Assembly: GCA_000711775.1 (NCBI GenBank)
Contig: ARYC01002040.1
Span: 1 to 64,000, forward strand
Length of the DNA: 64,000 nucleotides
DNA from: Oxytricha trifallax
Lineage: Eukaryota; Ciliophora; Spirotrichea; Sporadotrichida; Oxytrichidae
Direction: 5' to 3'
Positions 22,223 through 33,065 of this stretch are shown here, in pieces. Each line of letters begins with the position of its first letter. Within the stretch, counting starts at the first letter, position 1. The position numbers and the translations under genes were made by a program. Below the pieces are notes generated by a model. The model saw only the letters and a program-made list of their open reading frames with translations, was not told the origin of the DNA and did no database searches.

Positions 22223-23274
22223 TCATTCGTTTAAATCTAAAACTTATTTATAAACACATAATCTCCCTCCCTTCTCTAGCACATACTTTTGGGTTTATCA
22301 TCGCTTACTCTTTTATCAGCACTCTTAATAAAATCTACCGTATCTATCTTCAAGTCGTGCATCAAGTGATAGAGTAGTAGCTTCTTGTAGTGGCCTTCAA
22401 TATCCCCCAATATAATTCAATTACATTGAACTGAGGACTGTAAGGAACATTAAATACAGGAGTTATGTTTAGCCTTTCATATTCCTTCTTTGTGTAATTA
22501 GTTTTATGGACAGATAAGTTATCTACAAACAGAATAATTTCTAAGTCGGCGTAATTATCTCTGAATTATTCCAAGAACTTTATATATTATTCGGTCTTAA
22601 TTGAGCGAGGGTGGATAACATAAGTCTCGAGGCCATTATCTTCGCTTATTCCACCAAGTATAGCATGAGTTTACACCTTAACCTTTTAGTCATAAACTTC
22701 TATATTACTATACCTCTTGTACCAAGACCTTGATATAATGGTATTGAATGTAAATACTGCCTGATCAGCGTGTATGAACTTTATATTATGCTCTTAAGAC
22801 CTCTGCATTTAATCGAATATATAATTTAAATTAGTCTTATAAATGGAACATTAAAGTCAATCACTCTCTTAATGCGATTGACTTTCTTGTAAGATATTCC
22901 GTTCTTTTTATATATGTTAGCTATCGATTAAGCAGAGATGTGAAGCTCAGGAAATTGGCGATGAAACATAACAGCCGTTTAGGCTAGAGAGAAATGAGCC
23001 CAGTATTTGAGAGTTTTATCATTAATAAGAAAGTAAACATGATGCTATTAGAATTTTTAAGGTCTCTTAGGCTTAGAATTAAGATTCTATCTAATTAAAT
23101 TCAATGCTAATAGACAGTGAGACCTACAGTAGCAGGTGATTTATGGAGCAGCCTTGCTATAGACGTATAATTCAGAACAGGCTTGAGTTATTCACTATAA
23201 TCATCGCACCCATAGCGCAACTTAAACAATAAATCTATATACTCACTGCCATAAACTGACCCCTAACCTCGCAT
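22223..23274 (-). pseudogene. TBE-3 DD34E transposase (42-kDa type), damaged
   Basis: About 350 codons, starting MRGQGSVYGSEYIDLLFKLR at 23274. All three catalytic residues are present: Asp in FIHADQAVFTFN, Asp in LFVDNLSVHKT and Glu in FNVIELYWG, with 34 residues between the second Asp and Glu, the DD34E spacing of the Tc1/mariner relatives. One-base losses near 22845 (T run) and 22397 (A run, just after the Glu motif) break the frame. Known function of the family: excision of TBEs and of internal eliminated sequences during macronuclear development. Confidence 0.9.
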
Positions 23275-23411
23275 ATACTCACTTAAAGTACTAATATTTA
23301 AACATTAAACCCCTTCATATACCCTATTAAACCCTAATAAAGAATGCACTTATTGTCTACTTTTATCAATCAAAAACTCAATCAAACTACTGATAGAGTC
23401 TTGGGGTTTTG

Positions 23412-23937
23412 AGTCTCTTTCAGTGCTTCTCTCTTAATAATTACTGCTATTTAAATTGCTTGCTTACTAAAATGACTGTATTCTATTAAACTAATTTCTC
23501 AATACCAATGAAACTCTGCTCAGGCCTATTTTATTTAAATAAAATTAAAAACGCTCTATTGGTAAAAACTGCTACTCCTTGCTTTCTTTCAGACATTAAT
23601 TTTTTTGAAAGCAAATATAAAATGTAAATAAGTGCAATTTAATTAATCAGTTATTCTTAATGATTGTATAACTTTTGATTGAAATAAAAAAATATTTTTC
23701 ACATGCTATTCAAGTTGAAGTGCTTAGGTTAAGATTTATCTTCCAAACACTTAAAGATATAAATAAAAAAATTATGATTCTTCTTAAGCAATTTTTCTAT
23801 GGCCACATATAATTCTTTATTTGAAATACACTAGAGAGTAGAATAATCCCATTTTAGTTCTTGATGTCTATTCATATTATTATGATTGTAGATTGAGTGA
23901 TAATTCTACAACATATTCATTCTGGTAAAGATGTTCT
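23412..23937. other. AT-rich spacer with no gene seen
   Basis: Unremarkable AT-rich sequence right of TBE-3. Confidence 0.4.
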
Positions 23938-24165
23938 TCAATATTTTGATACAATATGTTTTGATCTTAGAATATTCAAATCAAAGTTTATTCTTTCATT
24001 TTATAAGTTTGAATAAATGGAGTCCAGAGTGGACTAATCTGTCATCATCTAATCGTCATTTGTTTCATTGTAAACATATATCCTTGCTTAAATTTTATCC
24101 ATTTTGGGGGGAGTTCCCTCGCCATCAATTTTTATCTCTATTTAATATGTGCAAATATCGACCAT
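23938..24165 (-). CDS. Coding-like island, 75 codons, unrecognised
   Basis: Minus strand, ATG at 24165 to TGA at 23938-23940: MVDICTYQIEIKIDGEGTPP, MDKIQARIYVYNETNDD, then a helical C-terminus ending SKHIVSKY. Composition is protein-like and the frame stays open upstream of the ATG. A plus-strand standard-code frame over the same bases is hydrophobic and looks like its shadow. It could be one macronucleus-destined segment of a larger gene. Confidence 0.35.
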
Positions 24166-24699
24166 ATAACGATATATCCTCAATAACCAGAATGATTTCT
24201 ACAGTTTTCTTGATAGTTTTTAAGATTAACTGCAATTAGAAATGTGTTGCTAGACTACTATGAAAAAAATGATTATTTCAAATATCATTATACATTTGTA
24301 AATATTACTTTGTGAATATATATATCAATATGATAATGAAAAAAAGATTTATTGTAAAAATTGAGAAGTATAAATGTAAGAAATATTTGATCATAAATAC
24401 CATTTATAAGAAAAAGATTTTGCAATTAAATTAGGATTTGATTTTTGGCAATTATAGTTCTGTATTAAAATCGATTATAAACTATGCTATTACTTAATAA
24501 TATTATTTGATATGGATATTAGACAAGATTTGATTGGTTTTTAATCTTAACTTGCAAAGAAATATACATAAATTTTCCATTTAACCAATATTACCATAAC
24601 TAATAATTTAGAGTCAAATTATAAAATAATTTAATATATAAATGGAGTTGAGTATTATATTTGATTAATCTGACTTAATATTGTCATATGCTATAATAA

Positions 24700-24990
24700 T
24701 TTAATATGTAATAATAAATTTAAGCATTAGCTACGAAAATGACACTGGAATCACTAATTTAGATGACAGCATCATATATTTGGAATTTAAAAATACTTTT
24801 ATCTTTTATAGATATCAAAGTAAAAATATTAAATATGGTTCTAATTATTCTAATTACTTCAATCAAATCAATATTACCAGTAGCTTTATGTTGGTTTCAT
24901 GCAGCATATATACATGAAACTCATAACGCTAAACTTATTATGATTAATGATTTTGGCATTATGATAATATTTACTACTTTCAAGCTTTGA
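24700..24990 (+). CDS. Coding-like island, frame uncertain
   Basis: Two overlapping plus-strand frames are open. One (ATG at 24739, TGA 24988-24990) is hydrophobic, MTLESLIQMTASYIWNLKIL. The other reads SISYENDTGITNLDDSIIYL and on to a TGA near 24916, with a soluble, Asn/Tyr-rich composition. I cannot choose between them, and chance openness in AT-rich DNA with one stop codon is possible. Confidence 0.25.
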
Positions 24991-25331
24991 GAACATTAAA
25001 TTTGTAATATATAACAGCACTTATAAAATGCAGATCATATTTATTTCTTTAATTTTTGCCATTTTATACTGTATAAACAACTTAGATAGCTTATCATTGG
25101 TGTAAAATGTAAAGGTTGCGACATAATAAATAATAAATGATTAAATTTAAAATTATTTTCTAGATTAAATCTTAAGATAAAGAATAAATTGCCCTTTGCG
25201 ATAAGGAATGCAAATGAGTTTGAAAAATACCCTTAATTTATTGATTATTTAAATGTTATCAACTGCAATAAATTTAAATTCTTAAAGTAAATAATTTGCT
25301 GTTTTAAAAAATCATGGTATTATTTTGAATA

Positions 25332-25670
25332 TAAAACCCCATGATTCTATTAAGAATGAAAATAAGGGTAAAAATAGATGAAAATGAAGAAATTGCAGAT
25401 AAAGATAATTACTAGTGGTTGGTTGAAGTCTTGTTAGTTTATATTTTTAGAGATGTCCAAAAATTAATTTTAATTGGTATAGATGGTTTTCGTTTTAAAA
25501 TTTAATGATCCTACCAATGTTTTTAATATTGCTGTAATCAATTTTAATTTCTGATCAGTTAATAATCTTTAACTAATATATTATTCCAATTATTTCTTTT
25601 TTAGCAATTAAACTTGATCTGTTCATTCTTAACGCCTTATTTCAATTCTTAATAGAATCATGGGGTTTTA
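25332..25670. mobile_element. Small TIR element with telomere-like AAAACCCC tips
   Basis: Inverted ends TAAAACCCCATGATTCTATT (25332 onward) and its inverse ending at 25670, matching over about 35 bp with one or two changes. The element is about 339 bp, AT-rich inside, with no reading frame. TA sits at both outer edges and could be the target duplication. The AAAACCCC tip recalls TBE ends but the rest of the repeat is unrelated. Confidence 0.75.
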
Positions 25671-25869
25671 ATTTCAAAAGCTTGTCAAAATTCAAAATAT
25701 TAAACGAAATTGAATTTTAAATTGGCAAAAATAGATTGGTTTTTCTTAAATAATATAAAATAATATGATTACTTATTCTTCATAAACCAGCCTAAATTAG
25801 GTATGATTAAACTTCATTTAAGTGATTTAAAAATTAAAGAAATTATTAGAGATTATTTTATTTAATATT

Positions 25870-26242
25870 TATTCTAACCGTGATACTTCTCTCAACACTA
25901 CCTCCCCATCCCCTTCCCAATACTTCCCCTCCCTTATAAATTATAATATTTTTTTTTAAAGTAAAAATTAATTCTCATTCTCTCTACCATTTCTAATCAT
26001 AACAAGTGAAGATAATTTGATAGATTTAAATTTTGAATAATTTTTATTATATAAATTTTTATCAATGGAAGTATTTATATTATAATTGATCATGGAAATA
26101 ATAAAATTAAATAAATCAATAATTAATAATAATAATAATATCCAAAAATGTCAAAATGAAATAGATCCATGCATTGAAAATTTAAAATTTGATGTGAAAA
26201 TTTATATTTTAAAGGGTGTGGAGGGGTGCCTCGGTTAGAACA
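25870..26242. mobile_element. 373-bp element, same family as 13507-14813, 6-bp target duplication
   Basis: Begins TATTCTAACCGTGATAC and ends in TGCCTCGGTTAGAACA, inverted to each other over the first dozen bases and matching the TGTTCTGAACGAG tip of the nested element at 13507. C-rich then G-rich runs sit inside the tips as in that element. AATATT flanks both sides (25864-25869 and 26243-26248). No reading frame; a non-autonomous, worn copy. Confidence 0.75.
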
Positions 26243-26961
26243 AATATTATCAAGAAAACTTAAAAATCCCTAATATTTTCAGATGAAATTGTCACTAAAA
26301 TACATTATAAGATTGACTAAGTATTTATTCTCTGACAATTCGTTCAGATTTATTAAAAAAGAAGACAATGTGAAGATGGCGGATAAAAAGCGAGAGAAAG
26401 AAAGATAAGTTTGGAGAAGGAATAAGAATCAACACATAGATACAGAAAATAAAAAGAATACAAAGATAGATTATGAAAGACTCGGTAGGTTTAGACTAGT
26501 GATAAATTTAAAAAAGGGCTGGTTCCATTCATAAGAATTATTCTATCTTATTAGATGTAATATCATTTCAAATTGTGGAATAACTTAATATTGCCTCACA
26601 TATAGTATTTCTTTACTACTTAAATCAAGCCAAAATTCTAATCCTTTATTTTAAATTGATTTAGATTTATTCTGGCGAGAATATTGAAGATTACTTGAAA
26701 TGTCACTGAGTTTGGAAATTGAGAACTGGATTTACATGAAATATCAGTTTTAGTCCTTTAAGTAATTAACAAAAAATTATCGGTTTTTAAATGCATACTT
26801 TTTGCATTTCACATTATCTTGAATATTAAAGAGAATATAGTGAATATAGACTTGAAATACAAAAGTAGAGTGCAAAAAGCATTAGTGTTGCTAAGAGTTT
26901 TGTCTTAATATAGTCTTCTATTCATAGTTTTTTTGAACTTTACTTTTTCTTGTTGAATTCC

Positions 26962-27090
26962 TCAAAGATATTGGGCTTTAGTTGCTTAGTTTACTGTCGT
27001 CAAAACCCGCTGTGTTACTGGTACTGCAATTGAAACCTCAGCTATTTTTATCTTTAAAAGCATCATATCTAGATTCTTGCTAGACTCCAT
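26962..27090 (-). CDS. 42-residue mini-ORF in the left arm
   Basis: ATG at 27090 to TGA 26962-26964: MESSKNLDMMLLKIKIAEVS, then PVTQRVLTTVNQATKAQYL. The same frame occurs in the other arm with several amino-acid changes. Unrecognised. Confidence 0.35.
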
Positions 27091-27301
27091 TATGTTTAGC
27101 CAAAATTTAATTAATTTGAGATTTTTAATAAATTTAATCATCCTGAGCAAAAATTAATAAAAACATCTCTAATAAAATTTCTCTATAAATTCAGCCTATT
27201 AGTTAAATCACTTATGTTGAAGCATTAAAACTTAAAAAACTTTTGCTCGAGATGTTAAATTTATTAAAAATCTCAAATTAATTAAATTTTGGCTAAAGAT
27301 A

Positions 27302-27430
27302 ATGGAGTCTTGCAAGAATCTAGATATGATGCTCTTAAAGTGAGAAATGGCTGAAGTTTCAATTGCAGGACCAGTAACACAGCGGGTTTTGACGACAGTA
27401 AGATAAGCAACTAAAGCCTAATATTTTTGA
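27302..27430 (+). pseudogene. 42-codon mini-ORF in the right arm, with internal TGA
   Basis: Mirror copy of 26962-27090: MESCKNLDMMLLK, an in-frame TGA, then EMAEVSIAGPVTQRVLTTVR to TGA 27428-27430. The length is identical to the left-arm copy and there is no indel, so the frame was kept even though one copy gained a stop. Confidence 0.35.
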
Positions 27431-28042
27431 GAAATTCAACAAGATAAAGTAAAGTTAAAAAAAAACGATGAATTTAAAGACTATATTAAGACAATACTCT
27501 TAGTAATATTAATGCTTTTTATACTCTACTTTTGTATTTCAAGTCTATATTCACTCTTAATTCACTATATTATCTTTGCATGTCAAATAAATCAAACTCT
27601 ATACTTAAATTATCATGAGAATAAGAGTTTATTCAAAGAAAAGGCAATCAATGAAATAAATAATAAGTAAAGCTATCAAATTTTAAGTTATTTATCACTA
27701 TTTACCAAACGAAGTTGCATACACAATATAATAATAAATAATTTAATAATTAATTAAAAATAAAATCGCAATTTAGTAATAAGTTAAATCACTGAGGTTT
27801 TATAACAATTGAGAATTTAAGGAGTGTATTTAGTGAAGCTTTGGCAGTCTTTAAGATGGAGATATAACCTCAGAAATTGAAGTTAAAGAATAAAATTGTC
27901 AGGATAGTAATCAGTTACAATCAAATTAACCAATGGCTTATGAAATGCATATATATAAATTAGCATTTTAACATTAACACCTCCCATATTTTATATTATT
28001 GTGAAATAGTTCACTTCTCATATTCAAGGTATTCCTCAAGTT

Positions 28043-28340
28043 ATGAAGTTAATTACAATTGAAAAGGTAACTCAAGCACTTAAGCAATGCATTGCTCTAG
28101 CTGAGGCTCTTCATTTTGCATATATCACTAAATCCTATATATGGACTGATGAGATTCTCTGTACAAACTAACTTGCTGAATTTGATACAAAAGCCAGCTT
28201 ATTAAAATGATAGCAGAAGACTTTCACAAAAATCAATAATGGAGAGACGTTGAATATGAATTACTTGGTTATGGTGTTCGGTGTGGTCTGCAATCTTATA
28301 AAGAAGAGCAAGAACAAAATGAAAATTATAATATTAATTA
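28043..28340 (+). pseudogene. Gene segment 1 (MKLITIEKV...), unrecognised
   Basis: ATG at 28043 gives 55 codons, MKLITIEKVTQALKQCIALA through YIWTDEILCTNQLAEFD to a TGA at 28208. That TGA overlaps an ATG (28207) opening MIAEDFHKNQQWRDVEYELL and GVRCGLQSYKEEQEQNEN. One extra A in the A run before 28207 would make a single frame, so this is probably one coding segment with a one-base loss. After about 28340 the sequence turns AT-rich and non-coding. Confidence 0.45.
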
Positions 28341-28668
28341 AAATATAATCATCATAAAATTAATAGTTGTATATATTTATTTGAAAATGACTGGCAGTAT
28401 TGTATATTTTAAATATAGATCAACGAAGTGGTAAATGGATGAATTATTCACATTTATTGTCACTATAAGACTGCGCTTATTCTATGGCCTGCAACTAACT
28501 TATAAATTAAGAGTTAAGGACTTCTCTATTTTTATTATCTCCCCAAAGAGTTCCTTAAACACTTTGAGACTAGTTTATAAATATTTATACAATTTATATA
28601 ACTTATATTAATATATGAATATAAATAAATTTTAATTCACACATACTTTTTTATAAAGTTAATAAATT

Positions 28669-29030
28669 ATGAGGGGATCTGCTTTAGCTGCTGCTGGAGT
28701 TATACAGCTCAAGTAGGCATTGAAGGAGTTTAACTCCCTTGCAGTTGATGTAAATACTGCCAACCTAAATCTAGAAAGATCAATTCACAATAAGGAAGAA
28801 ACAAACATTCAAACTATATATAATTAAATAATTGAACAACATGAAATATCATTTCAAGATGTAATTGAAATTAAACAAATGGAGTGGCTCTTTTTAATTC
28901 TAATTAGCAAGAAGATGCTTAAATACAGTTTATGATGAGTATTGGTGCATCTACGGCTGCGGAATAAATGATTGTAGGCAACTTTAATCAAGAAGAAAGC
29001 AATCAAAAGTTGAGTATTTGCCTGAAATGA
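28669..29030 (+). pseudogene. Gene segment 2 (MRGSALAAAG...), unrecognised
   Basis: ATG at 28669: MRGSALAAAGVIQLKQALKE, LAVDVNTANLNLERSIHNKE, IIEQHEISFQDVIEIK, then after a one-base loss in an A run near 28880, NGVALFNSNQQEDAQIQFMM and GNFNQEESNQKLSICLK to TGA 29028-29030. It is in the same frame as the MIAEDF run of segment 1, with about 330 bp of AT-rich sequence between them. This looks like two macronucleus-destined segments separated by an internal eliminated sequence. It looks helical, function unknown. Confidence 0.45.
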
Positions 29031-29381
29031 TTTCTTGATTAGGGAAGAACTATCTTAAATACAAATTGATAGTTATCACTACTTATATTTAGAAGAAGTA
29101 TATATATATATATATTTTGTTTATTACCTATATATTAAATTGAAATGAAGTAGAGGAGCAATAATCCTCATTGTATTTCTAACTGCCATCATCATTTGAA
29201 TGCTATAACCAGCTTTAATATAGACTGTGTCTTACTCAATTGCTTTCTTTTCTTGAAAGGATTATTTATAAAAAATTTAAGCATCTTGATGCCTTTTTTT
29301 GTAGTTTGCATTTTAGTTTATGAATAGTGTCGTTATCATCAAAATCCATAATTTATCATTGTAATTATAATCAAGTAAATA

Positions 29382-29532
29382 ATGGTTAATTTATATGAAG
29401 AAATGAAGAAATCTATCTATGAAAGTAAGCAATTCAGTAAGCTAATAACAGGAATGCAAGATACTCGATAAAGTGCATGACAGTAAAAGCACCAAGCATT
29501 GATATAGCCTGAGCTAATTGAATTTCAATGAT
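29382..29532 (+). pseudogene. Short gene remnant (MVNLYEEMKK...)
   Basis: ATG at 29382: MVNLYEEMKKSIYESKQFSK, MQDTRQSA, an in-frame TGA (29478-29480), then QQKHQALIQPELIEFQ and a second TGA. Coding-like on both sides of the first TGA. Unrecognised; could belong with the segments at 28043-29030. Confidence 0.35.
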
Positions 29533-30094
29533 ACAATCTATTATATATTTTAATTTAAACTTAATTCAATAGGTTTGTCTGCTTCAAGTCATTTATTTAT
29601 ATAGGTAACTCATGTCTTTCGATAGTACTACTAACTCAGAGGAACTGTATAATCTTTCAATAATGACGCTAATGCAGGTAATTATAGAAATAAACTAATT
29701 TAGAGCCTGGACTCAAGCAACTAGCAAGATCTTGGTGTTAGGCATTATGAGCAATATAACGATTGAATGAATGAACAATAATATTTTCATAACGTTTAAT
29801 ATGATACATATCATATATGAGTATGATTCTAATAAATAACAGCATTGTGATCTAAGAAAAGCATAAAATATTTTTTGTTTTAATAAACCTGAAAGATAAA
29901 GCTGAACTTATCAGCAAAAAATATGAATATAGTAAGACATCCTGATATTCTAGAAATGTCATAATATATATTGTATTATTTAAAAATAATGTGAATTTAA
30001 TTAGCAATAAATAAAAATAAAGACATGAAGAAGTTACTGCTAATTCAATAAATAATAAAATTACAAGAATCATGACTAGTAATTGACTTTCCCG
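29533..30094. other. AT-rich spacer
   Basis: AT-rich. The minus-strand frame at 29852-30073 is hydrophobic low-complexity sequence and looks like a chance frame. Confidence 0.4.
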
Positions 30095-30199
30095 ATGCTT
30101 GCACCTAGGAATAATGGTAGAGTAGTTAAGTTACTCAATAGAAATATAAGATCAAATGTCAAAGAGGATACTTATCCTTTCAGATTGAGATGTATTTGA
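30095..30199 (+). CDS. 34-codon coding-like island
   Basis: ATG at 30095 to TGA 30197-30199: MLAPRNNGRVVKLLNRNIRS then NVKEDTYPFRLRCI. The basic, balanced composition stands out from its AT-rich surroundings. It may be one segment of a larger gene. Unrecognised. Confidence 0.3.
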   Translation: MLAPRNNGRVVKLLNRNIRSNVKEDTYPFRLRCI

Positions 30200-31312
30200 A
30201 ACATATAATTTATGATCCTAAATTAATTATAAAATCGGAATATTATTTTTAATTGAATTATATGAATTGTTCAATAATAAATAATAGCGACAATAAATCT
30301 TATGTTTAAATACTAGAATTACTTAACAAATGCATCTAAATGGCATCATTTAAATTAGAAGAAGTTAAAGTATATTATAAGTGTTAAATTCAAAGGAATA
30401 CTTCATCATACAGTAAATATAGCATAAATTGTATTAAAAATATAAAATTAAGGGACAAGAAATTAATATTGTTATTAATATGACCCTCAGGTCAATAAAA
30501 TAATTAATTAAATATTGATTAAATAACAAATCTTTGAATTCCGGGGTTTTCTCCTATAAAATAATTACATGAATAATTACCTTTTCAGATTTCTAAGAAG
30601 AGGATATTAAAAATAAATTGTTTTACTAAATGTTTTTTTATCAATATTTACTAATGAGTAGTTGTACTCAAAGTTGTTTGCTAATAAAGATATAATTCCT
30701 TTCAAACTTCTCAGTTAGATAAAAAAAAATGTAGCAATATACTTCTATTCTAGGTGGGAAAAAGAATGAACTATACTTTGAGACAAAATGGGAATTTTCC
30801 TAATACAACTTATAGATCCGAGTAGGGGTATAAATAATAATAATTTCTATAACCTAGTTTAGCATACATTATTTAATGTACAGATTAATAGTGAAAATAT
30901 AAAATAAATAACTAAAGAACATTTGATTCTTACAGAAATAGAGATTCTCTCTCTACTATATATTAATCAGTCTTATTTATATTGTGATTTGTAAATATAC
31001 ATATATATATATTTAATAGCTCTATATTAGTTAGTTTGAATATTATAGCCATATATATACCGAAGTCTACAAAATACACTGGGTTTGACTTAACTATCTA
31101 AACAACAGTCAACCGGTTCACAAAAAATCTTGAAGCCAAGAATGTAGTATCACGTAGCAATAAGATCACAGTTTGATTTAGTCACCAAAATGCATCTAGT
31201 AGGATTGTTAGTTAATGGCTTTGATGGAAATATCAATGAAGTGCGACACCAGAAAATCTAATTTCACCGAGATGATCTAAAAAATGCTTTTATTTAATCA
31301 ACTCAAAGTAGC
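30200..31312. other. AT-rich spacer with no gene seen
   Basis: AT-rich and without supported features; a short open patch near 31190-31290 is not distinctive. Confidence 0.4.
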
Positions 31313-31480
31313 CAATAATCTCATACTTGTTAGTGATTCTATCGTTTCCCTAGTTGTAGAAAGATTTGGAGCTTCGGCGTCGGTTCAGACCAGTTCGGGT
31401 GGAGTAGTCACGACTTGTTCCTAGGGTCTATGTCCCTTGCCTCTCTGCTACATCAACTTCTGCACCTGTTATTGCTCAAT
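31313..31480 (-). other. GC-richer coding-like patch
   Basis: A local rise in GC between AT-rich flanks. On the minus strand it reads QQQVQKLMQQRGKGHRPQEQ, VVTTPPELV, an in-frame TGA, then TDAEAPNLSTTRETIESLTS. Another frame is also open in part. It is a candidate macronucleus-destined segment; identity unknown. Confidence 0.3.
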
Positions 31481-31904
31481 GCTTAACGCTCAAAAATTAA
31501 ATAAAACTATTTGATTCTTACAGATATAGTAAACTAATCTTTTAATCAACTTCTTAACTTTGAGCTTATGTAATTAATATTAAAGAAGAACATGAACACA
31601 AATAATAATGCAACATCTTTAAGAACAATTAAGAGTGCATTCAATAGTAGATTAAATTATAATATTTATGTATAGTAATAGCAGATAACAATATTTAACC
31701 AAACCATTTATTGTTATATCTTTAAAATATTAAGAATCAAAAAAATATAATAAAGCAAAATATTCAGCCTTTTGACAACAAACCTAAAAAAATATAGGAT
31801 ATTTCCATTTATAAACAACTATAAGTTTCAAAAGTATAAAGTAGAAAAATATGGAAAATAATTAAATAAATATTTAATTATAATCTTAATATAAAAATTG
31901 CAAT

Positions 31905-32003
31905 GTGTTCTATTCTATCGGTTTTTCCTTATCAAATAGAAGTTAAATGACAAACGGTTTTCATGTCCTTTGAAAAATCACTTCATTGAAGTGCATCAAC
32001 ATA
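31905..32003 (+). repeat. Diverged direct repeat, copy 1
   Basis: About 100 bp starting AATTGCAATGTGTTC and running through TTTTCATGTCCTTTGAAAAA matches 32962-33060 in the same orientation with scattered changes. This copy no longer reads cleanly. The 523-bp element at 32012 lies directly to its right. Confidence 0.6.
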
Positions 32004-32011
32004 GAATATTA

Positions 32012-32534
32012 GGGGAAGGAAAGTTTCCTGCACCTGTTTATTATAAAAAAAAATCTTTTGGTTAGTTTCTTGCACTAAATTTTTTTTCATTTTTAGAATT
32101 CGATTTTTATCACATTTATGAACAAAATTTTTAACAAATTTTTTTATATATTATTACTTAATCTTTTCTTTAATTAATCAATATCTTTATTAACATGGAA
32201 TCTAATCACCATCAAGCAAGGATAAAATTTATCCACTATATAGATTTCATCTGATATTAGTAGACTTATGTATCTCAACCATAATATTGTTCTCTCTGTA
32301 CTAATGAAATTCCAAATATTTTATTCAATTGTTGTTAAAATTCTAATTATTTCTTTCAATTATATATAATATTAGATAATGTTTAATACTGTATTTTCAT
32401 GCAGTTCGCACATGATATAAAAAATATCTTAAAATTTATGGGTTGTAAAAAAAAATTTATTGTTAAACTTATGAATTTTTACATATAAAAAAAGTGCAGG
32501 AAACTATCACGAGTGGAAGAAACTTTCCCCCCCC
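32012..32534. mobile_element. 0.5-kb non-autonomous element, copy 1, 8-bp target duplication
   Basis: Starts GGGGAAGGAAAGTTTCCTGC and ends GAAACTTTCCCCCCCC, with inner inverted motifs GTTTCCTGCAC / GTGCAGGAAAC. GAATATTA flanks both sides (32004-32011 and 32535-32542). The interior is AT-rich with no reading frame. It belongs with 34826-35355 and the long copy 51601-54956. An 8-bp duplication fits hAT-, P- or Merlin-type transposition. Confidence 0.88.
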
Positions 32535-32614
32535 GAATATTAATTTTATTATATAAATATAAAATATAAATCCCATCCATCCACACAAAGAACCTCAAGA
32601 AACTCTGCTATTAA

Positions 32615-32885
32615 AAACTGTTCTCAACCTACCTCATCGTGCTCCTCAGCCATCAACTAACACGATTCATACACTTTTGCACACTTTTGAATTCTTTGAA
32701 GAGTTCAATGTGCGGAGAAGACAATTTTATCCTTAAAAAGCATAGTAAATTAAGCGCCACTTAAATTCTTCTGAGTCTAACTTTTTAATGAGGGCAGATT
32801 TCTTTAGTCCGACTTCGAATTCACGTAAAATGGATGGTCAATCAGTTATATAGCAGGGAGACAATCTTCTCTCACACGATTTTTG
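32615..32885 (-). pseudogene. Coding-like remnant, unrecognised
   Basis: Minus strand reads EDCLPAIQLIDHPFYVNSKS, DQRNLPSLKSQTQKNLSGAQ to a TGA near 32712, and in another frame ELFKEFKSVQKCMNRVS, an in-frame TGA, WLRSTMRQVEN. Protein-like but broken. A likeness of LIDHPFY to the end of kinase C-lobes is too short to use. Confidence 0.3.
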
Positions 32886-32958
32886 ACACAATTAGGCATT
32901 TTAGCCATTAGTATGGAGGTTACTAAATTTAGATAGTAAGATCTTGAGACTTAGCACT

Positions 32959-33057
32959 ATGAATTGCAATTTGTTCTGGCCTATCGAATTTTCCTTGGTC
33001 AAATTGAAGTTTAATGACAAAAGTTTTTCATATCCTTTGAAGAAATCACTTTATTGA
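32959..33057 (+). CDS. 32-codon frame in direct repeat copy 2
   Basis: ATG at 32959 to TGA 33055-33057: MNCNLFWPIEFSLVKLKFND then KSFSYPLKKSLY. The underlying 100 bp is the second copy of the direct repeat at 31905. Copy 1 carries changes that close the frame. Unrecognised; possibly part of a tandemly duplicated gene segment. Confidence 0.3.
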   Translation: MNCNLFWPIEFSLVKLKFNDKSFSYPLKKSLY

Positions 33058-33065
33058 ACTTGTTA

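Larger units (their letters stand above)
19263..23411. mobile_element. TBE-3: full-length telomere-bearing element (4149 bp)
   Basis: Starts CAAAACCCCAAAACCCTTTC at 19263 and ends in the inverse telomere-like tip at 23411, with terminal inverted repeats of about 75-80 bp. AGT flanks both sides (19260-19262 and 23412-23414), the ANT duplication expected for TBEs. Gene order from left: 57-kDa zinc-finger/kinase (minus), 22-kDa (plus), transposase (minus). The terminal repeat differs from TBE-1, -2 and -5 after the telomeric part and matches TBE-4. All three genes have one- or two-base frameshifts. Confidence 0.95.
26821..27580. repeat. Long inverted repeat, arms of about 340 bp, each with a mirrored mini-ORF
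   Basis: The left arm (about 26821-27158) and right arm (about 27235-27580) are inverted copies with roughly 10 percent differences by eye and a 75-bp spacer. Each arm holds the same 42-codon frame pointing into the arm. No target duplication is evident. It may be a fold-back element or an inverted duplication of a germline gene segment. Confidence 0.75.

Noticed and set aside
29852-30073. Minus-strand hydrophobic 73-codon frame
   Set aside because: AT-rich hydrophobic frames of this length are expected by chance; no flanking support.
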